DNA of 9,869 nt from Pseudoflavonifractor sp047637855 (GCA_047637855.1 JBLJBF010000230.1:1-9869), one strand, 5' to 3'. Positions 1 through 6,894 are shown, counted from the first letter of the stretch. Translations and numbers: made by a program. Notes: generated by a model from the letters alone, not told the origin.

Positions 1-62
1 TTCCCTTTCACACTATCTCTCCCTCCGATTCCTTCAGGCTGGGGGTTTATCGACAGGCTGAC

Positions 63-83
63 GGCGCGGTCATAGACCGCGCC
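63..83 (+). terminator. GC-rich hairpin, possible rightward terminator
   Basis: A perfect 9-bp stem, GGCGCGGTC with GACCGCGCC, closes on an ATA loop and is followed on the plus strand by GCTTTTG, a short T-run. It could end a rightward transcript entering from outside the window. On the minus strand it lies about 37 bases past the stop of the SpoIIQ-like gene but has no T-run there, so it would be a poor intrinsic terminator for that gene. A second, weaker stem (93-99 with 105-111) lies between it and the gene. Nothing else was recognised in positions 1-119. Confidence 0.4.
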
Positions 84-119
84 GCTTTTGCGCCGGGGGA
101 TGCCCTCCCGGAGATTATG

Positions 120-887
120 TCACTGCTGCTCAGGCAGGTATTTGAGCGGATCGGCGGGACTGCCGCCCTTAAAAAAGGCCAAGTGCAGGTGGGCGGCCAG
201 GTTGCTCTCCGCGATGGCGGTGGAGCCTACGGCGCCGATCACGTCGCCCACGCCGACATGGTCGCCCACGCTGACGGTGGGCAGCGCACTGAGATTGGCA
301 TATACGCTGACAACGTCGCCGCCGTGGTCGATGGTGAGGACGGTGCCCATCATCTGGTCATTCTCGATGGAGAGGACGACGCCCTTGGCCGCAGCCTTTA
401 CCTGGGTGCCCAACTCGGCGGCAATGTCGATGCCGGCGTGGGTCCGCCAGTCGGCCATGGTCACGTCATAGCGCTGGTGGTCGGGAGAGTAGGCGTCCAG
501 GATCTGTCCCTTCACCGGCCAGGTAAAGACGGTGGCTGCGGCGGAGGCGGGTTTGGCCTTGCCCGGTGCCTTAGAGCTGGGGGCGACAGATGCGGAAGGT
601 GCAGTAGAGGGAGTGGGGGACGGACTGGGCGCGGGCTTGTTGGGCGCTACGGAGGGCTTCACCGGTGTGGGGCTTGGAAGATTGGCCGGTGGCTCTGGGG
701 CGACGGAGGGGGTGACTACCACGCCCTGGGTGATGCCGGCGACGGCGGCGATATTTCCATCCCCCGCCAGGGAAGAGAAGAGGTAGTAGCCCGAAACTCC
801 TATCGCGGCGACACACAGGAACAGGACGATGTAAAAGCCCTTTCCCGCCATAAAGTCACCGAAGCGGTCAGTCCACGGTTTTTTCAT
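120..887 (-). CDS. SpoIIQ-like M23 (LytM-domain) membrane protein
   Basis: A 255-residue bitopic membrane protein. Residues 1-17 are a basic cytoplasmic tail, about 18-38 a single membrane helix, and 59-118 a Pro/Ser/Ala/Thr-rich linker. Residues 119-251 are an M23/LytM fold outside the membrane. Visible metal-site motifs are HAGID (H150, D154) and HLH (H233, H235). The position that is His in active LytM enzymes (YxHL) is Asn here (YANLS, N198). The segment DWRTHAGIDIA followed by YANL and HLH resembles clostridial SpoIIQ-type proteins, which I recall as often carrying YANL. In the family SpoIIQ sits in the forespore membrane and pairs with SpoIIIAH across the intermembrane space to form the engulfment channel. 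Bacillus subtilis SpoIIQ is itself catalytically degenerate, so a structural role is likely. The ATG at 887 has GGAG seven bases upstream (898-895). A sigma-F/G-like promoter lies upstream. The usual partner spoIID is not in the window. A general cell-wall endopeptidase is the alternative. The LytM fold is certain; the SpoIIQ role is inferred. Confidence 0.9.
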   Translation of the reverse strand: MKKPWTDRFGDFMAGKGFYIVLFLCVAAIGVSGYYLFSSLAGDGNIAAVAGITQGVVVTPSVAPEPPANLPSPTPVKPSVAPNKPAPSPSPTPSTAPSASVAPSSKAPGKAKPASAAATVFTWPVKGQILDAYSPDHQRYDVTMADWRTHAGIDIAAELGTQVKAAAKGVVLSIENDQMMGTVLTIDHGGDVVSVYANLSALPTVSVGDHVGVGDVIGAVGSTAIAESNLAAHLHLAFFKGGSPADPLKYLPEQQ

Positions 888-914
888 GACAATGCTCCAT
901 TCCTAAGATGTTTG

Positions 915-938
915 GGTGCTCCGGCGCGCCGGGGCACC
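915..938 (-). other. 5'-UTR hairpin of the SpoIIQ-like gene
   Basis: Positions 915-926 pair with 927-938 over 12 positions with one wobble pair, around the 12-bp palindrome CCGGCGCGCCGG (921-932). The central CGCG would form the loop. On the minus strand the sequence AAGGAGG (942-936) runs into the first arm of this hairpin. It resembles a strong ribosome binding site but lies about 50 bases from the annotated ATG and no sensible reading frame follows it. The hairpin has no T-run on either strand, so it is not a standard terminator. It would sit near the 5' end of the mRNA made from the promoter at 950-979. Confidence 0.35.
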
Positions 939-949
939 TCCTTCGTGCC

Positions 950-979
950 TATTGTGGACAGGGTTTGCGGCGGATATAC
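950..979 (-). promoter_or_regulatory. Sigma-F/sigma-G-like forespore promoter
   Basis: On the minus strand GTATA (979-975) is followed after 18 bases by CACAATA (956-950). This resembles the Bacillus/Clostridium forespore promoter pattern, with a -35 like GYATA and a -10 like CAnnnTA for sigma-G, or a GG-led variant for sigma-F. Transcription would start near 943 and give a leader of about 55 bases before the ATG at 887. B. subtilis spoIIQ is known to be sigma-F dependent, which fits the protein call. The match comes from reading short motifs by eye, so it is a candidate only. A TATAAT at 1009-1004 on the same strand lacks a good -35 at normal spacing. Confidence 0.45.
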
Positions 980-1083
980 ATTTGAAGTGGGAAAATTAAG
1001 AAAATTATAGGCGGGAGAAGCAGACGCGCACTCAAATTTAAGCTAAAATTAATCTTCTGTTTTCTTTTTATTTAAATTGGAGT

Positions 1084-1097
1084 GGTAAGATATTACC
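1084..1097. promoter_or_regulatory. Operator-like dyad GGTAAGATATTACC
   Basis: Arms GGTAA and TTACC are perfect inverted repeats around GATA, and the flanking GTG and CAC extend the symmetry with one extra C. The dyad lies about 44 bases upstream of the -35 at 1141, in an otherwise AT-rich stretch between two divergent units. Its size and symmetry suit a dimeric helix-turn-helix regulator, but no regulator binding here can be named. A second, looser dyad (AATTTAA at 1035-1041, TTAAATT at 1072-1078) lies beside it. Confidence 0.3.
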
Positions 1098-1140
1098 CAC
1101 ATGGAAATGAAAACAAACCAAAAATTCTTCTGCCCCGCCG

Positions 1141-1169
1141 TTGACAGATGACAACCTGTTACATATACT
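1141..1169 (+). promoter_or_regulatory. Strong sigma-A promoter of the exporter operon
   Basis: TTGACA (1141-1146), a 17-base spacer and TATACT (1164-1169) make a near-consensus housekeeping promoter. The expected start is near 1176, about 35 bases before the ATG of the TetR-like remnant and about 200 before the adaptor gene. A-rich sequence at about 1112-1130 could act as an UP element. The spacer contains AACCTGTT, a very short dyad. No terminator lies between this promoter and the adaptor gene, so it probably drives the whole operon. Confidence 0.75.
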
Positions 1170-1210
1170 GGGCATCATTCAGCCAGACCATCGTTCAGAG
1201 AGGTGAAAGT

Positions 1211-1357
1211 ATGCCCAGTACGACCTTTTTCAATCTCCCGCCGGGAAAACGGGAGAGGTTCCGCTGCCTGCCGGAACAGATCGGGGAGACCCTCATGACC
1301 GTCATGGAGGGCCTATCTGAACAGCCTGGACCTTTTATCACGCGGCATGGCTTATAA
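1211..1357 (+). pseudogene. Internally deleted TetR-family regulator remnant
   Basis: A 48-codon frame starts at ATG 1211, preceded by GAGAGGTGAAAGT, a credible ribosome binding site. It begins MPSTTFFNLPPGKRERF. This is very close to the conserved opening of a clostridial TetR group that typically reads FFNLPEEKRERI and then enters the helix-turn-helix domain. Here the helix-turn-helix is missing. The frame passes directly into about 30 residues containing EQIGETLMTVMEGLSE, which could be a C-terminal helix of such a regulator, and stops at TAA 1355-1357. Full-length relatives are about 190-210 residues, so roughly 150 would have been lost in frame. Position between the promoter and the exporter genes is the classic place for an autoregulated TetR repressor of an efflux operon. 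The longer frame from 1148 overlaps the promoter and is not credible. It could instead be a functional short leader peptide. The N-terminal match is good; the C-terminal match is inferred. Confidence 0.55.
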
Positions 1358-1378
1358 AAAACAGCGAGGAGCAAACAC

Positions 1379-3043
1379 ATGAAGCAGACCGAAGTCAGAC
1401 AGGAACAGAGCACCTCCCCGGTCCAGCCCGCCCAGAAAAAGCCGAGAGGCGGCATCCCCAGGCGGAGGAGCAAGTGGCCCAAGCGCGTGATCTACTTGGC
1501 AGTCGCGGCGGCGCTGGCTGCCGTCTTCTTCCTGTGGCGGAGCGCATCCCCCCGGCAGGCGGCCAACCTGGGGTACATCCCCGCCACCGCCGCGGTGGGA
1601 GACCTGACCGTGGCCGTCACGGGCACCGGCACGGTGCAGCCCATCGACTCCTACAAGGTCACCGCGCTGGTGAAGGGAGAGGTGCTGGAGGCCCCCTTCG
1701 AAGAGGGGGACACCGTCGAGAAGGACGACCTGCTCTTTCGCATTGAAGCCAAGGCCGTGGAGACCAGCATCCAGCAGGCCCAGCTCTCGGTGGAGCAGGC
1801 CCAGCTCAACTATAACGAGACCGTCAAGAGCAAGGGCAACGCCCTCAAGAATGTGGACATCAAGGCAAACGCCGCGGGCGTAGTGCAGAAGCTCTACTAT
1901 AAGGCGGGGGACATGGTGGCTGCGGGCAGCCCCGTGGCCGACATTCTGGACCGGGAGAATCTGATCCTTACCGTGCCCTTCCACGCCGCCGATGCGGCGG
2001 GCATCTCGGTGGGGCAGACCGCCCGGATCTATGTGGACGGCACCTACGAAACCCTGACCGGCACGGTGGACGCAGTGGCCGTTTCCGACCAGACCGGGGC
2101 GGGCGGCACTTTGGTGCGCGAGGTCAAGATTAAGGTGCGCAACCCCGGCGCACTGGGCAGCGCCAGCACGGGCACCGCCAGCGTCGGCGCGGCCGACTGC
2201 GCCGCGGGCGGCCCCTTTGCCTACGCCGCGCAGAAGACTGTCCTGGCAGCCGCCGGCGGAGAGCTGGCCTCCCTCGCCGTCAAAGAGGGGGACCGGGTGA
2301 CCGACGGGCAGGTGCTGGGGGCCTTCAAGGGGGCCGACATGGACGCCCAGGTGGCGGGCGCCCGCATCGGCCTCCAGAACGCCCAGCTAGCGCTGGAAAA
2401 CGCGCAGAACCAGCTGGAGAACTACACCATCACCTCCCCCATCAGCGGCACCGTCATCGAGAAGAACTACAAGGCGGGGGACAATATAGACGCCACCTCC
2501 GCGGGCGCCGGGTATATGGCCATCATCTACGATATGTCCACTCTCACGTTTAACATGAGCATCAACGAGCTGGACATGGGCAAGATCCGGGTGGGCCAGG
2601 AGGTGGAGATCACGGCCGCCGCCCTGGAGGGGCAGACCTTCACCGGCCGGGTGGATAAGATCAACATCAACGGCACCACCGTCGGCGGGTTCACCTCCTA
2701 CCCCGTCACCGTGGTCATCGACGACGCTAAAAATCTCCTGCCCGGCATGAACGTATCCGCCAAGATCGTGGTGGAGCGGGCCCAAAATGTTCTCACCGTG
2801 CCTGTGGAGGCCGTCACCCGGGGCGGCGAGGGGGGCGAGGTCACCGTAGCCCTGCCCGGCGCGCTCAACGCCGAGGGCACCGCGGTGGCAGACCCCACTA
2901 AGCTGGAGCAGCGCGCCGTCAAGCTGGGCCGGGGAGACAGTGCCAGCATCGAGATCACCGAGGGCCTACAGGCCGGCGACGTGGTGGTCTATAAGAGCGT
3001 GGGCTCCAACGCCATGGCATCCATGATGGTGAGAGGGGGCTAG
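1379..3043 (+). CDS. HlyD/MacA-like efflux adaptor, tandem-duplicated
   Basis: A 554-residue membrane-fusion (adaptor) protein that would link the ABC permease encoded downstream to the outside of the membrane. Residues 1-36 are basic and cytoplasmic; about 36-53 is one membrane helix; there is no lipobox. The outer part contains two successive copies of the adaptor module. Copy one has a lipoyl half (about 91-121), a short helical hairpin (124-155, rich in Gln/Ala/Glu), a second lipoyl half ending in YYKAGD (173-178) and a beta-barrel (190-255). Copy two has a lipoyl half (289-316), a hairpin (318-348), a second half with NYKAGD (363-368) and a barrel (385-430), then a membrane-proximal domain to the end. 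MacA relatives are about 370-400 residues with one module. The hairpins are much shorter than those of Gram-negative MacA, as expected without an outer-membrane TolC partner. The ATG has GAGGAG seven bases upstream (1366-1371). It is the first intact gene of the operon. Substrate unknown. Confidence 0.88.
   Translation: MKQTEVRQEQSTSPVQPAQKKPRGGIPRRRSKWPKRVIYLAVAAALAAVFFLWRSASPRQAANLGYIPATAAVGDLTVAVTGTGTVQPIDSYKVTALVKGEVLEAPFEEGDTVEKDDLLFRIEAKAVETSIQQAQLSVEQAQLNYNETVKSKGNALKNVDIKANAAGVVQKLYYKAGDMVAAGSPVADILDRENLILTVPFHAADAAGISVGQTARIYVDGTYETLTGTVDAVAVSDQTGAGGTLVREVKIKVRNPGALGSASTGTASVGAADCAAGGPFAYAAQKTVLAAAGGELASLAVKEGDRVTDGQVLGAFKGADMDAQVAGARIGLQNAQLALENAQNQLENYTITSPISGTVIEKNYKAGDNIDATSAGAGYMAIIYDMSTLTFNMSINELDMGKIRVGQEVEITAAALEGQTFTGRVDKININGTTVGGFTSYPVTVVIDDAKNLLPGMNVSAKIVVERAQNVLTVPVEAVTRGGEGGEVTVALPGALNAEGTAVADPTKLEQRAVKLGRGDSASIEITEGLQAGDVVVYKSVGSNAMASMMVRGG
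3034..3039 (+). promoter_or_regulatory. RBS supporting the GTG start of the ATPase
   Basis: AGGGGG near the end of the adaptor gene, with AGGG overlapping its TAG stop, lies upstream of GTG 3049. This purine-rich stretch inside the previous gene supports the GTG start and suggests translational coupling, as only five bases separate stop and start. Confidence 0.5.
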
Positions 3044-3048
3044 GGCCG

Positions 3049-3783
3049 GTGGAGCACCTCATAGAACTGCGGGATGTATATAAGATCTACCCCATGGGCG
3101 ACGAGGACGTCCACGCCCTGGACGGGGTGGACATCACCATAGACGAGGGGGAGTTCGTGGCCATTGTGGGCCAGTCCGGCTCGGGCAAGAGCACCGCCAT
3201 GAACATCATCGGCTGTCTGGACGTACCCACCAGCGGCACCTACTGCCTGGGCGGCATCGACGTGTCCACCATGGACGACGACCAGCAGGCCGAGATACGA
3301 AACCGGATGCTGGGCTTTGTCTTCCAGCAGTACAACCTCATTCCCAAGCTCAATGTGCTGGAGAATGTGGAGCTGCCTTTGCTCTACGGCGGCATGACGG
3401 CCGCCGAGCGGAGGGAGGCCGCCCTGTTCGCCCTGGAGCGGGTGGGGCTGACTGACAAGTGCCGCAACCTGCCGTCCCAGCTCTCGGGCGGACAGCAGCA
3501 GCGGGTCAGCATTGCCAGGGCACTGGCGGGCAGCCCCTCGGTCATTCTGGCCGACGAGCCCACCGGCGCGCTGGACTCCCGCACCGGGCGGGAGGTCCTG
3601 GCCTTTCTCCAAAAGCTCAACGCCGAGGGGGATACGGTTGTCCTCATCACCCACGACACCTCCATTGCCCTTAAGGCAAAGCGCATCATCCGTCTTCAGG
3701 ACGGGAAGGTCACCTTTGACGGGTCCTCCCGGGACCCCATGGCCGTGGTGCGGGCCGACGATGAAGAGGAGGCCGCCCTATGA
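3049..3783 (+). CDS. MacB/LolD-type ABC transporter ATPase
   Basis: A 244-residue nucleotide-binding subunit that hydrolyses ATP on the cytoplasmic face to drive the partner permease encoded next. All motifs are intact and in order: Walker A GQSGSGKST (41-49), Q-loop FQQYNL (Q93), ABC signature LSGGQQQR (145-152), Walker B VILADEPTG (165-173), D-loop ALDS (174-177) and switch His in THD (H202). The length and the phrase MNIIGCLDVPTSG are typical of the MacB/LolD/FtsE group, in which the ATPase couples to a four-helix extracytoplasmic permease rather than forming a pore. It is a separate polypeptide, unlike Escherichia coli MacB, where ATPase and permease are fused. The start is GTG; no in-frame ATG gives a better start before Walker A. 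The stop overlaps the permease start as ATGA, indicating translational coupling. Family assignment is firm; substrate is not visible. Confidence 0.95.
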   Translation: MEHLIELRDVYKIYPMGDEDVHALDGVDITIDEGEFVAIVGQSGSGKSTAMNIIGCLDVPTSGTYCLGGIDVSTMDDDQQAEIRNRMLGFVFQQYNLIPKLNVLENVELPLLYGGMTAAERREAALFALERVGLTDKCRNLPSQLSGGQQQRVSIARALAGSPSVILADEPTGALDSRTGREVLAFLQKLNAEGDTVVLITHDTSIALKAKRIIRLQDGKVTFDGSSRDPMAVVRADDEEEAAL

Positions 3784-5006
3784 ATTTCAGCCAGGCCTTT
3801 CGCCTCGCCCTCAAAAGTCTGCTCACCAGCAAGATGCGGGCCCTGCTCACCATGCTGGGCATCATCATCGGCGTGGCCGCCGTCATCATCATCACCAGCC
3901 TGGGCAACGGGATGCAGCAGATGATGAACAGCCAGTTCGACAAGCTGGGGGCCAACCTCATCCAGGCCAACGTCATGGGCCGGGCGGGGGATTCCCGCAG
4001 CATCAGCCCCGACGATATGTACGCGCTGGAGCGCAAGTACCCCCAGTACATCTCAGGGGTCAGCCCCTACATCAGCGGACGCACCAATCTCCGCTACCTG
4101 AGCAAGGAGTTTGAGCGCACCAGTCTCTACGGCGTCAGCGAGGCCTTTTACAACGTCGAGCGCAACCTGACCATGACCGGCATGGCTCTGGCCGAGGGCC
4201 GATTCCTTCAGTATGTGGATGTGGAGCGGTATCAAAACGTCTGCGTCGTCGGCTCCCACCTGGCCCGCGCCTTTGGCGGCAGTCCTTTGGGCAAGAGTAT
4301 GACGGTGGGGGGCGTGCCCTATACGGTGGTGGGCGTGCTGAAGGAGCAGGCCGGGTCGGCCGAGGGCAGCGGGGACGACGTGATCTTCCTGCCCTATGGG
4401 AACCTTCTGCGGGCGAGCGGGCAGTCCTCCGCCAATCTCTACCTCTTTACAGCCGTCGATAGTAACGACTCCTCCCTTGTCAAGGGCATTATTGAAAACC
4501 GGCTCTATCAGACCTTCCAGTCCACAGACCGCTACTTCGTCATGAGCTCGGCCGAGATGATGGACGCGATGAACACCATGATGGCCACCATGATGGTGGT
4601 GCTGGTGGCCATCGCCGCCATCAGCCTGCTGGTGGGCGGCATCGGCATCATGAACATCATGTTGGTCTCGGTTACCGAGCGGACCCGTGAGATCGGCATT
4701 CGCAAGTCCCTGGGCGGCAAGCGCCGGGACATCCGCAGCCAGTTCATTATCGAAGCGGGCACCACCTCCGCCATCGGCGGCGTGCTGGGCATTTTGGCGG
4801 GGATCGGCCTGGCGCAGCTCGCCGGCAGCCTCATCGGGGCCATCATGGCCGAGCAGCTGGGGGGCGAGGCCTTTCATGCCATCCCCACCGCGGGAGCGGT
4901 CCTGGTGGCCTTCGGCGTGTCGGTGGCCATCGGCATTATCTTCGGTTATCTGCCCGCCAACAAGGCCGCCAAGCTTAACCCCATCGACGCCCTGCGTTAT
5001 GATTAA
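3780..5006 (+). CDS. MacB/FtsX-type ABC transporter permease
   Basis: A 408-residue inner-membrane subunit. Its topology is that of the MacB family: a short N-terminal cytoplasmic stretch, TM1 at about 21-41, a large extracytoplasmic MacB periplasmic-core-like domain (about 45-265), then three helices at about 270-296, 328-355 and 370-391. Between TM2 and TM3 is the highly conserved cytoplasmic coupling sequence RTREIGIRKSLGGKRRDI (301-318), and the protein ends with the family-typical AAKLNPIDALRYD. In this family the permease works by mechanotransmission: ATP-driven changes in the cytoplasm move the outer domain, which hands substrate to an adaptor such as the one encoded upstream. Together with its neighbours it makes a split MacAB-like exporter for a peptide, lipid or antimicrobial; the substrate cannot be read from sequence. 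The start ATG overlaps the ATPase stop by four bases. The next gene begins 12 bases after its stop. Confidence 0.94.
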   Translation: MNFSQAFRLALKSLLTSKMRALLTMLGIIIGVAAVIIITSLGNGMQQMMNSQFDKLGANLIQANVMGRAGDSRSISPDDMYALERKYPQYISGVSPYISGRTNLRYLSKEFERTSLYGVSEAFYNVERNLTMTGMALAEGRFLQYVDVERYQNVCVVGSHLARAFGGSPLGKSMTVGGVPYTVVGVLKEQAGSAEGSGDDVIFLPYGNLLRASGQSSANLYLFTAVDSNDSSLVKGIIENRLYQTFQSTDRYFVMSSAEMMDAMNTMMATMMVVLVAIAAISLLVGGIGIMNIMLVSVTERTREIGIRKSLGGKRRDIRSQFIIEAGTTSAIGGVLGILAGIGLAQLAGSLIGAIMAEQLGGEAFHAIPTAGAVLVAFGVSVAIGIIFGYLPANKAAKLNPIDALRYD

Positions 5007-5018
5007 AGGAGCAATACT

Positions 5019-6890
5019 ATGAAAAAAAGACTGCTTTCCGGCCTTATTTGCACCACACTTCTGCTGGGCCTCGCCGTACCCGCCTTAGCCGCCGAGACTT
5101 TGGTCACCCAGCAGGAGGCCGCCCAGGTCCTGGCCGCGCTGAAGGTCATGACGGGGGACGAGAACGGAGACCTCCACCTGGAACAGAACGTCTCCCGCGC
5201 CGAGTTCGTCAAGATGGCGGTAGCCGTGTCGGTCTACGCCGACAGCGTGGGCCCCGCTGCCAGCACCTCCCCCTACCCCGACGTGCCCAAGGGGGCCTGG
5301 TATGCCCCCTGCGTCCAGGCCGCCAAGGAGCGGGGGCTGGTCATGGGCAGCAACAAGGGCCTGTTCGAGCCGGGGCGGAACATCGGACTCTTGGAGGGGG
5401 CCGCCATAGCCCTGCGCCTGCTGGGCTATCAGGACAGCGACTTCTCCGGGGCCTGGGGCTCGGGCCAGATTGCCCTGTACCGCACCCTCAAGCTGGACCG
5501 GAACATCACGGCTGCACAGACCGACCGTATGACCCGCCGGGACTCCCTCTGGCTCTTCTACAACCTGCTCACCGCCGCCAACAAATCGGGGCAGATCTAC
5601 CTTACCACGCTGGGGCACAGGCTCACCCCCTCCGGCGAGATCGACCGGGTGGCCCTCATCAACTCGGCCATGGACGGCCCCGTTGTGGCCGAGCCGGGCT
5701 GGCAGGCCTCGGTGCCCTTTGATGTGAGCAAGGGCACTGTCTACCGGGGCGGGAATTCCTCCTCCCTGGCCGCGATCCAGAGCACCGACGTGGTCTACTG
5801 GTCCAAGTCCATGCGCACCCTCTGGGCCTACACCGGCAAGGCCACCGGGGCGATCCAGGCCCTTGCGCCCAGTGCCGCGGCCCCTACCGCCGTCACGATG
5901 GGCGGGCAGACCTACGCTCTGGAGACCGCCGCCGCGGCTTACGACCTGTCTGACCTGGGCCATTTCCGCACCGGGAATATGGTTACCCTTCTGCTGGGCC
6001 GCTCGGGCGGCGTGGCCGCCGTGAGAGCGCCGGGCCAGAGCGGGGATATGGTCTGCGGGGTGGTCACCGCCACCGGCGCGGGGACCTATCCGGATGCCGA
6101 CGGCAAGCGCTACACCGCAGGCACCGTCACCGTCGCCGCAACCGACGGCGGCACGTACACCTATCAGTGGGAGAACAAGGATAAAAAGTTTGAGGCCGGG
6201 GATCTGGTCCAGGTGACCCTCTCCGCCTCGGGCGCCGAGCTGAAAAAGCTCTCCCAGGTGTCCATCGCCGGCAAGGTGAACGACTCCGGCAGCAGGCTGG
6301 GCTCCTATGTCCTGGCCGACGGTGTGGAGATTCTGGACACCTACGGCGACCTCACCACCGGACGGGTCTATCCCGCCCGGCTGGCCGGGGTGACGCTGAA
6401 GGACGACATGGTGCGCTACTATACCCTGAATGCCCAGGGCGAAATAAACCGGCTGATTCTGAACGACGTGACCGGCGACCTGCACCGCTACGGCGTCCTC
6501 ACCGACGTCACCGAACTGTCCGCGGATATGTACATCATGTCGAGCTATGTCTACGACGTGGGCGGCGTCGCCGTTCCCTACTCCAGCACCAGAACCATCT
6601 GGAACCTGAAGAAGGGGCCCTGCCAGATCAAGTACGACGGGCAGATGGTGGGACGCATCTACAATCTGACCGAGCTTACCCTTACCGCCGTGGCGGACAA
6701 CCGGGCTACTGCGGGCAACCGGGATTATACCCTCTCCGACAGCGTGGCGGTCTACGAGCTGCGGGACGGGACCTATTACCTCGCCGCGCTGGCCCACGTC
6801 ACGGGCGGAGGCTACACCCTCACCGGCTGGTACGACAAGGCCGAGGCCGACGGCGGCCGGGTCCGTGTCATCGTCGCCAAGGCAAATTGA
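5019..6890 (+). CDS. Secreted S-layer-homology (SLH) domain protein
   Basis: A 623-residue exported protein. Residues 1-25 are a clean signal peptide (basic MKKR, hydrophobic core, cleavage expected after PALA-A). Three SLH motifs follow: about 30-70 (with SRAEFVKMAVAV), 86-137 (YPDV...WYAPCVQAAKERG...GLFEPG) and a more divergent one at 144-187 (ending RRDSLWLFYNLL). SLH triplets generally bind pyruvylated secondary cell-wall polymers, so the protein should be held non-covalently in the envelope. Residues 230-623 are beta-rich and unrecognised. They look like repeated small modules, each opening with a G-V-T stretch and later showing a phrase like F..GD.V.V.L (316-327, 391-401). AAAGGAG (5005-5011), overlapping the permease stop, sits seven bases before the ATG, so the gene is the fourth of the exporter operon, and a strong hairpin follows. 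It may be an outer partner of the exporter or simply co-regulated; no enzymatic motif was seen. Confidence 0.88.
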   Translation: MKKRLLSGLICTTLLLGLAVPALAAETLVTQQEAAQVLAALKVMTGDENGDLHLEQNVSRAEFVKMAVAVSVYADSVGPAASTSPYPDVPKGAWYAPCVQAAKERGLVMGSNKGLFEPGRNIGLLEGAAIALRLLGYQDSDFSGAWGSGQIALYRTLKLDRNITAAQTDRMTRRDSLWLFYNLLTAANKSGQIYLTTLGHRLTPSGEIDRVALINSAMDGPVVAEPGWQASVPFDVSKGTVYRGGNSSSLAAIQSTDVVYWSKSMRTLWAYTGKATGAIQALAPSAAAPTAVTMGGQTYALETAAAAYDLSDLGHFRTGNMVTLLLGRSGGVAAVRAPGQSGDMVCGVVTATGAGTYPDADGKRYTAGTVTVAATDGGTYTYQWENKDKKFEAGDLVQVTLSASGAELKKLSQVSIAGKVNDSGSRLGSYVLADGVEILDTYGDLTTGRVYPARLAGVTLKDDMVRYYTLNAQGEINRLILNDVTGDLHRYGVLTDVTELSADMYIMSSYVYDVGGVAVPYSSTRTIWNLKKGPCQIKYDGQMVGRIYNLTELTLTAVADNRATAGNRDYTLSDSVAVYELRDGTYYLAALAHVTGGGYTLTGWYDKAEADGGRVRVIVAKAN

Positions 6891-6894
6891 GCAG

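Noticed and set aside
117..1010. Plus-strand open frame of 297 codons over the M23 gene
   Set aside because: Antisense shadow of the LytM protein with Gly/His/Val-rich composition and no ribosome binding site; it runs on into the intergenic region.
1101..1151. Sixteen-codon frame beginning ATG 1101
   Set aside because: Upstream of the promoter start site, no well-spaced ribosome binding site and no recognisable peptide.
1153..1167. TetR operator inside the promoter spacer around AACCTGTT
   Set aside because: The perfect symmetry is only three bases per arm; too short to call an operator.
1148..1210. Longer start (ATG 1148) for the TetR-like remnant
   Set aside because: The added codons overlap the spacer and -10 of the promoter at 1141-1169 and would lie upstream of the transcription start; ATG 1211 has the ribosome binding site.
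4053..4877. Minus-strand open frame of 274 codons opposite the permease
   Set aside because: Histidine- and alanine-rich shadow of the permease's GC-rich codons.
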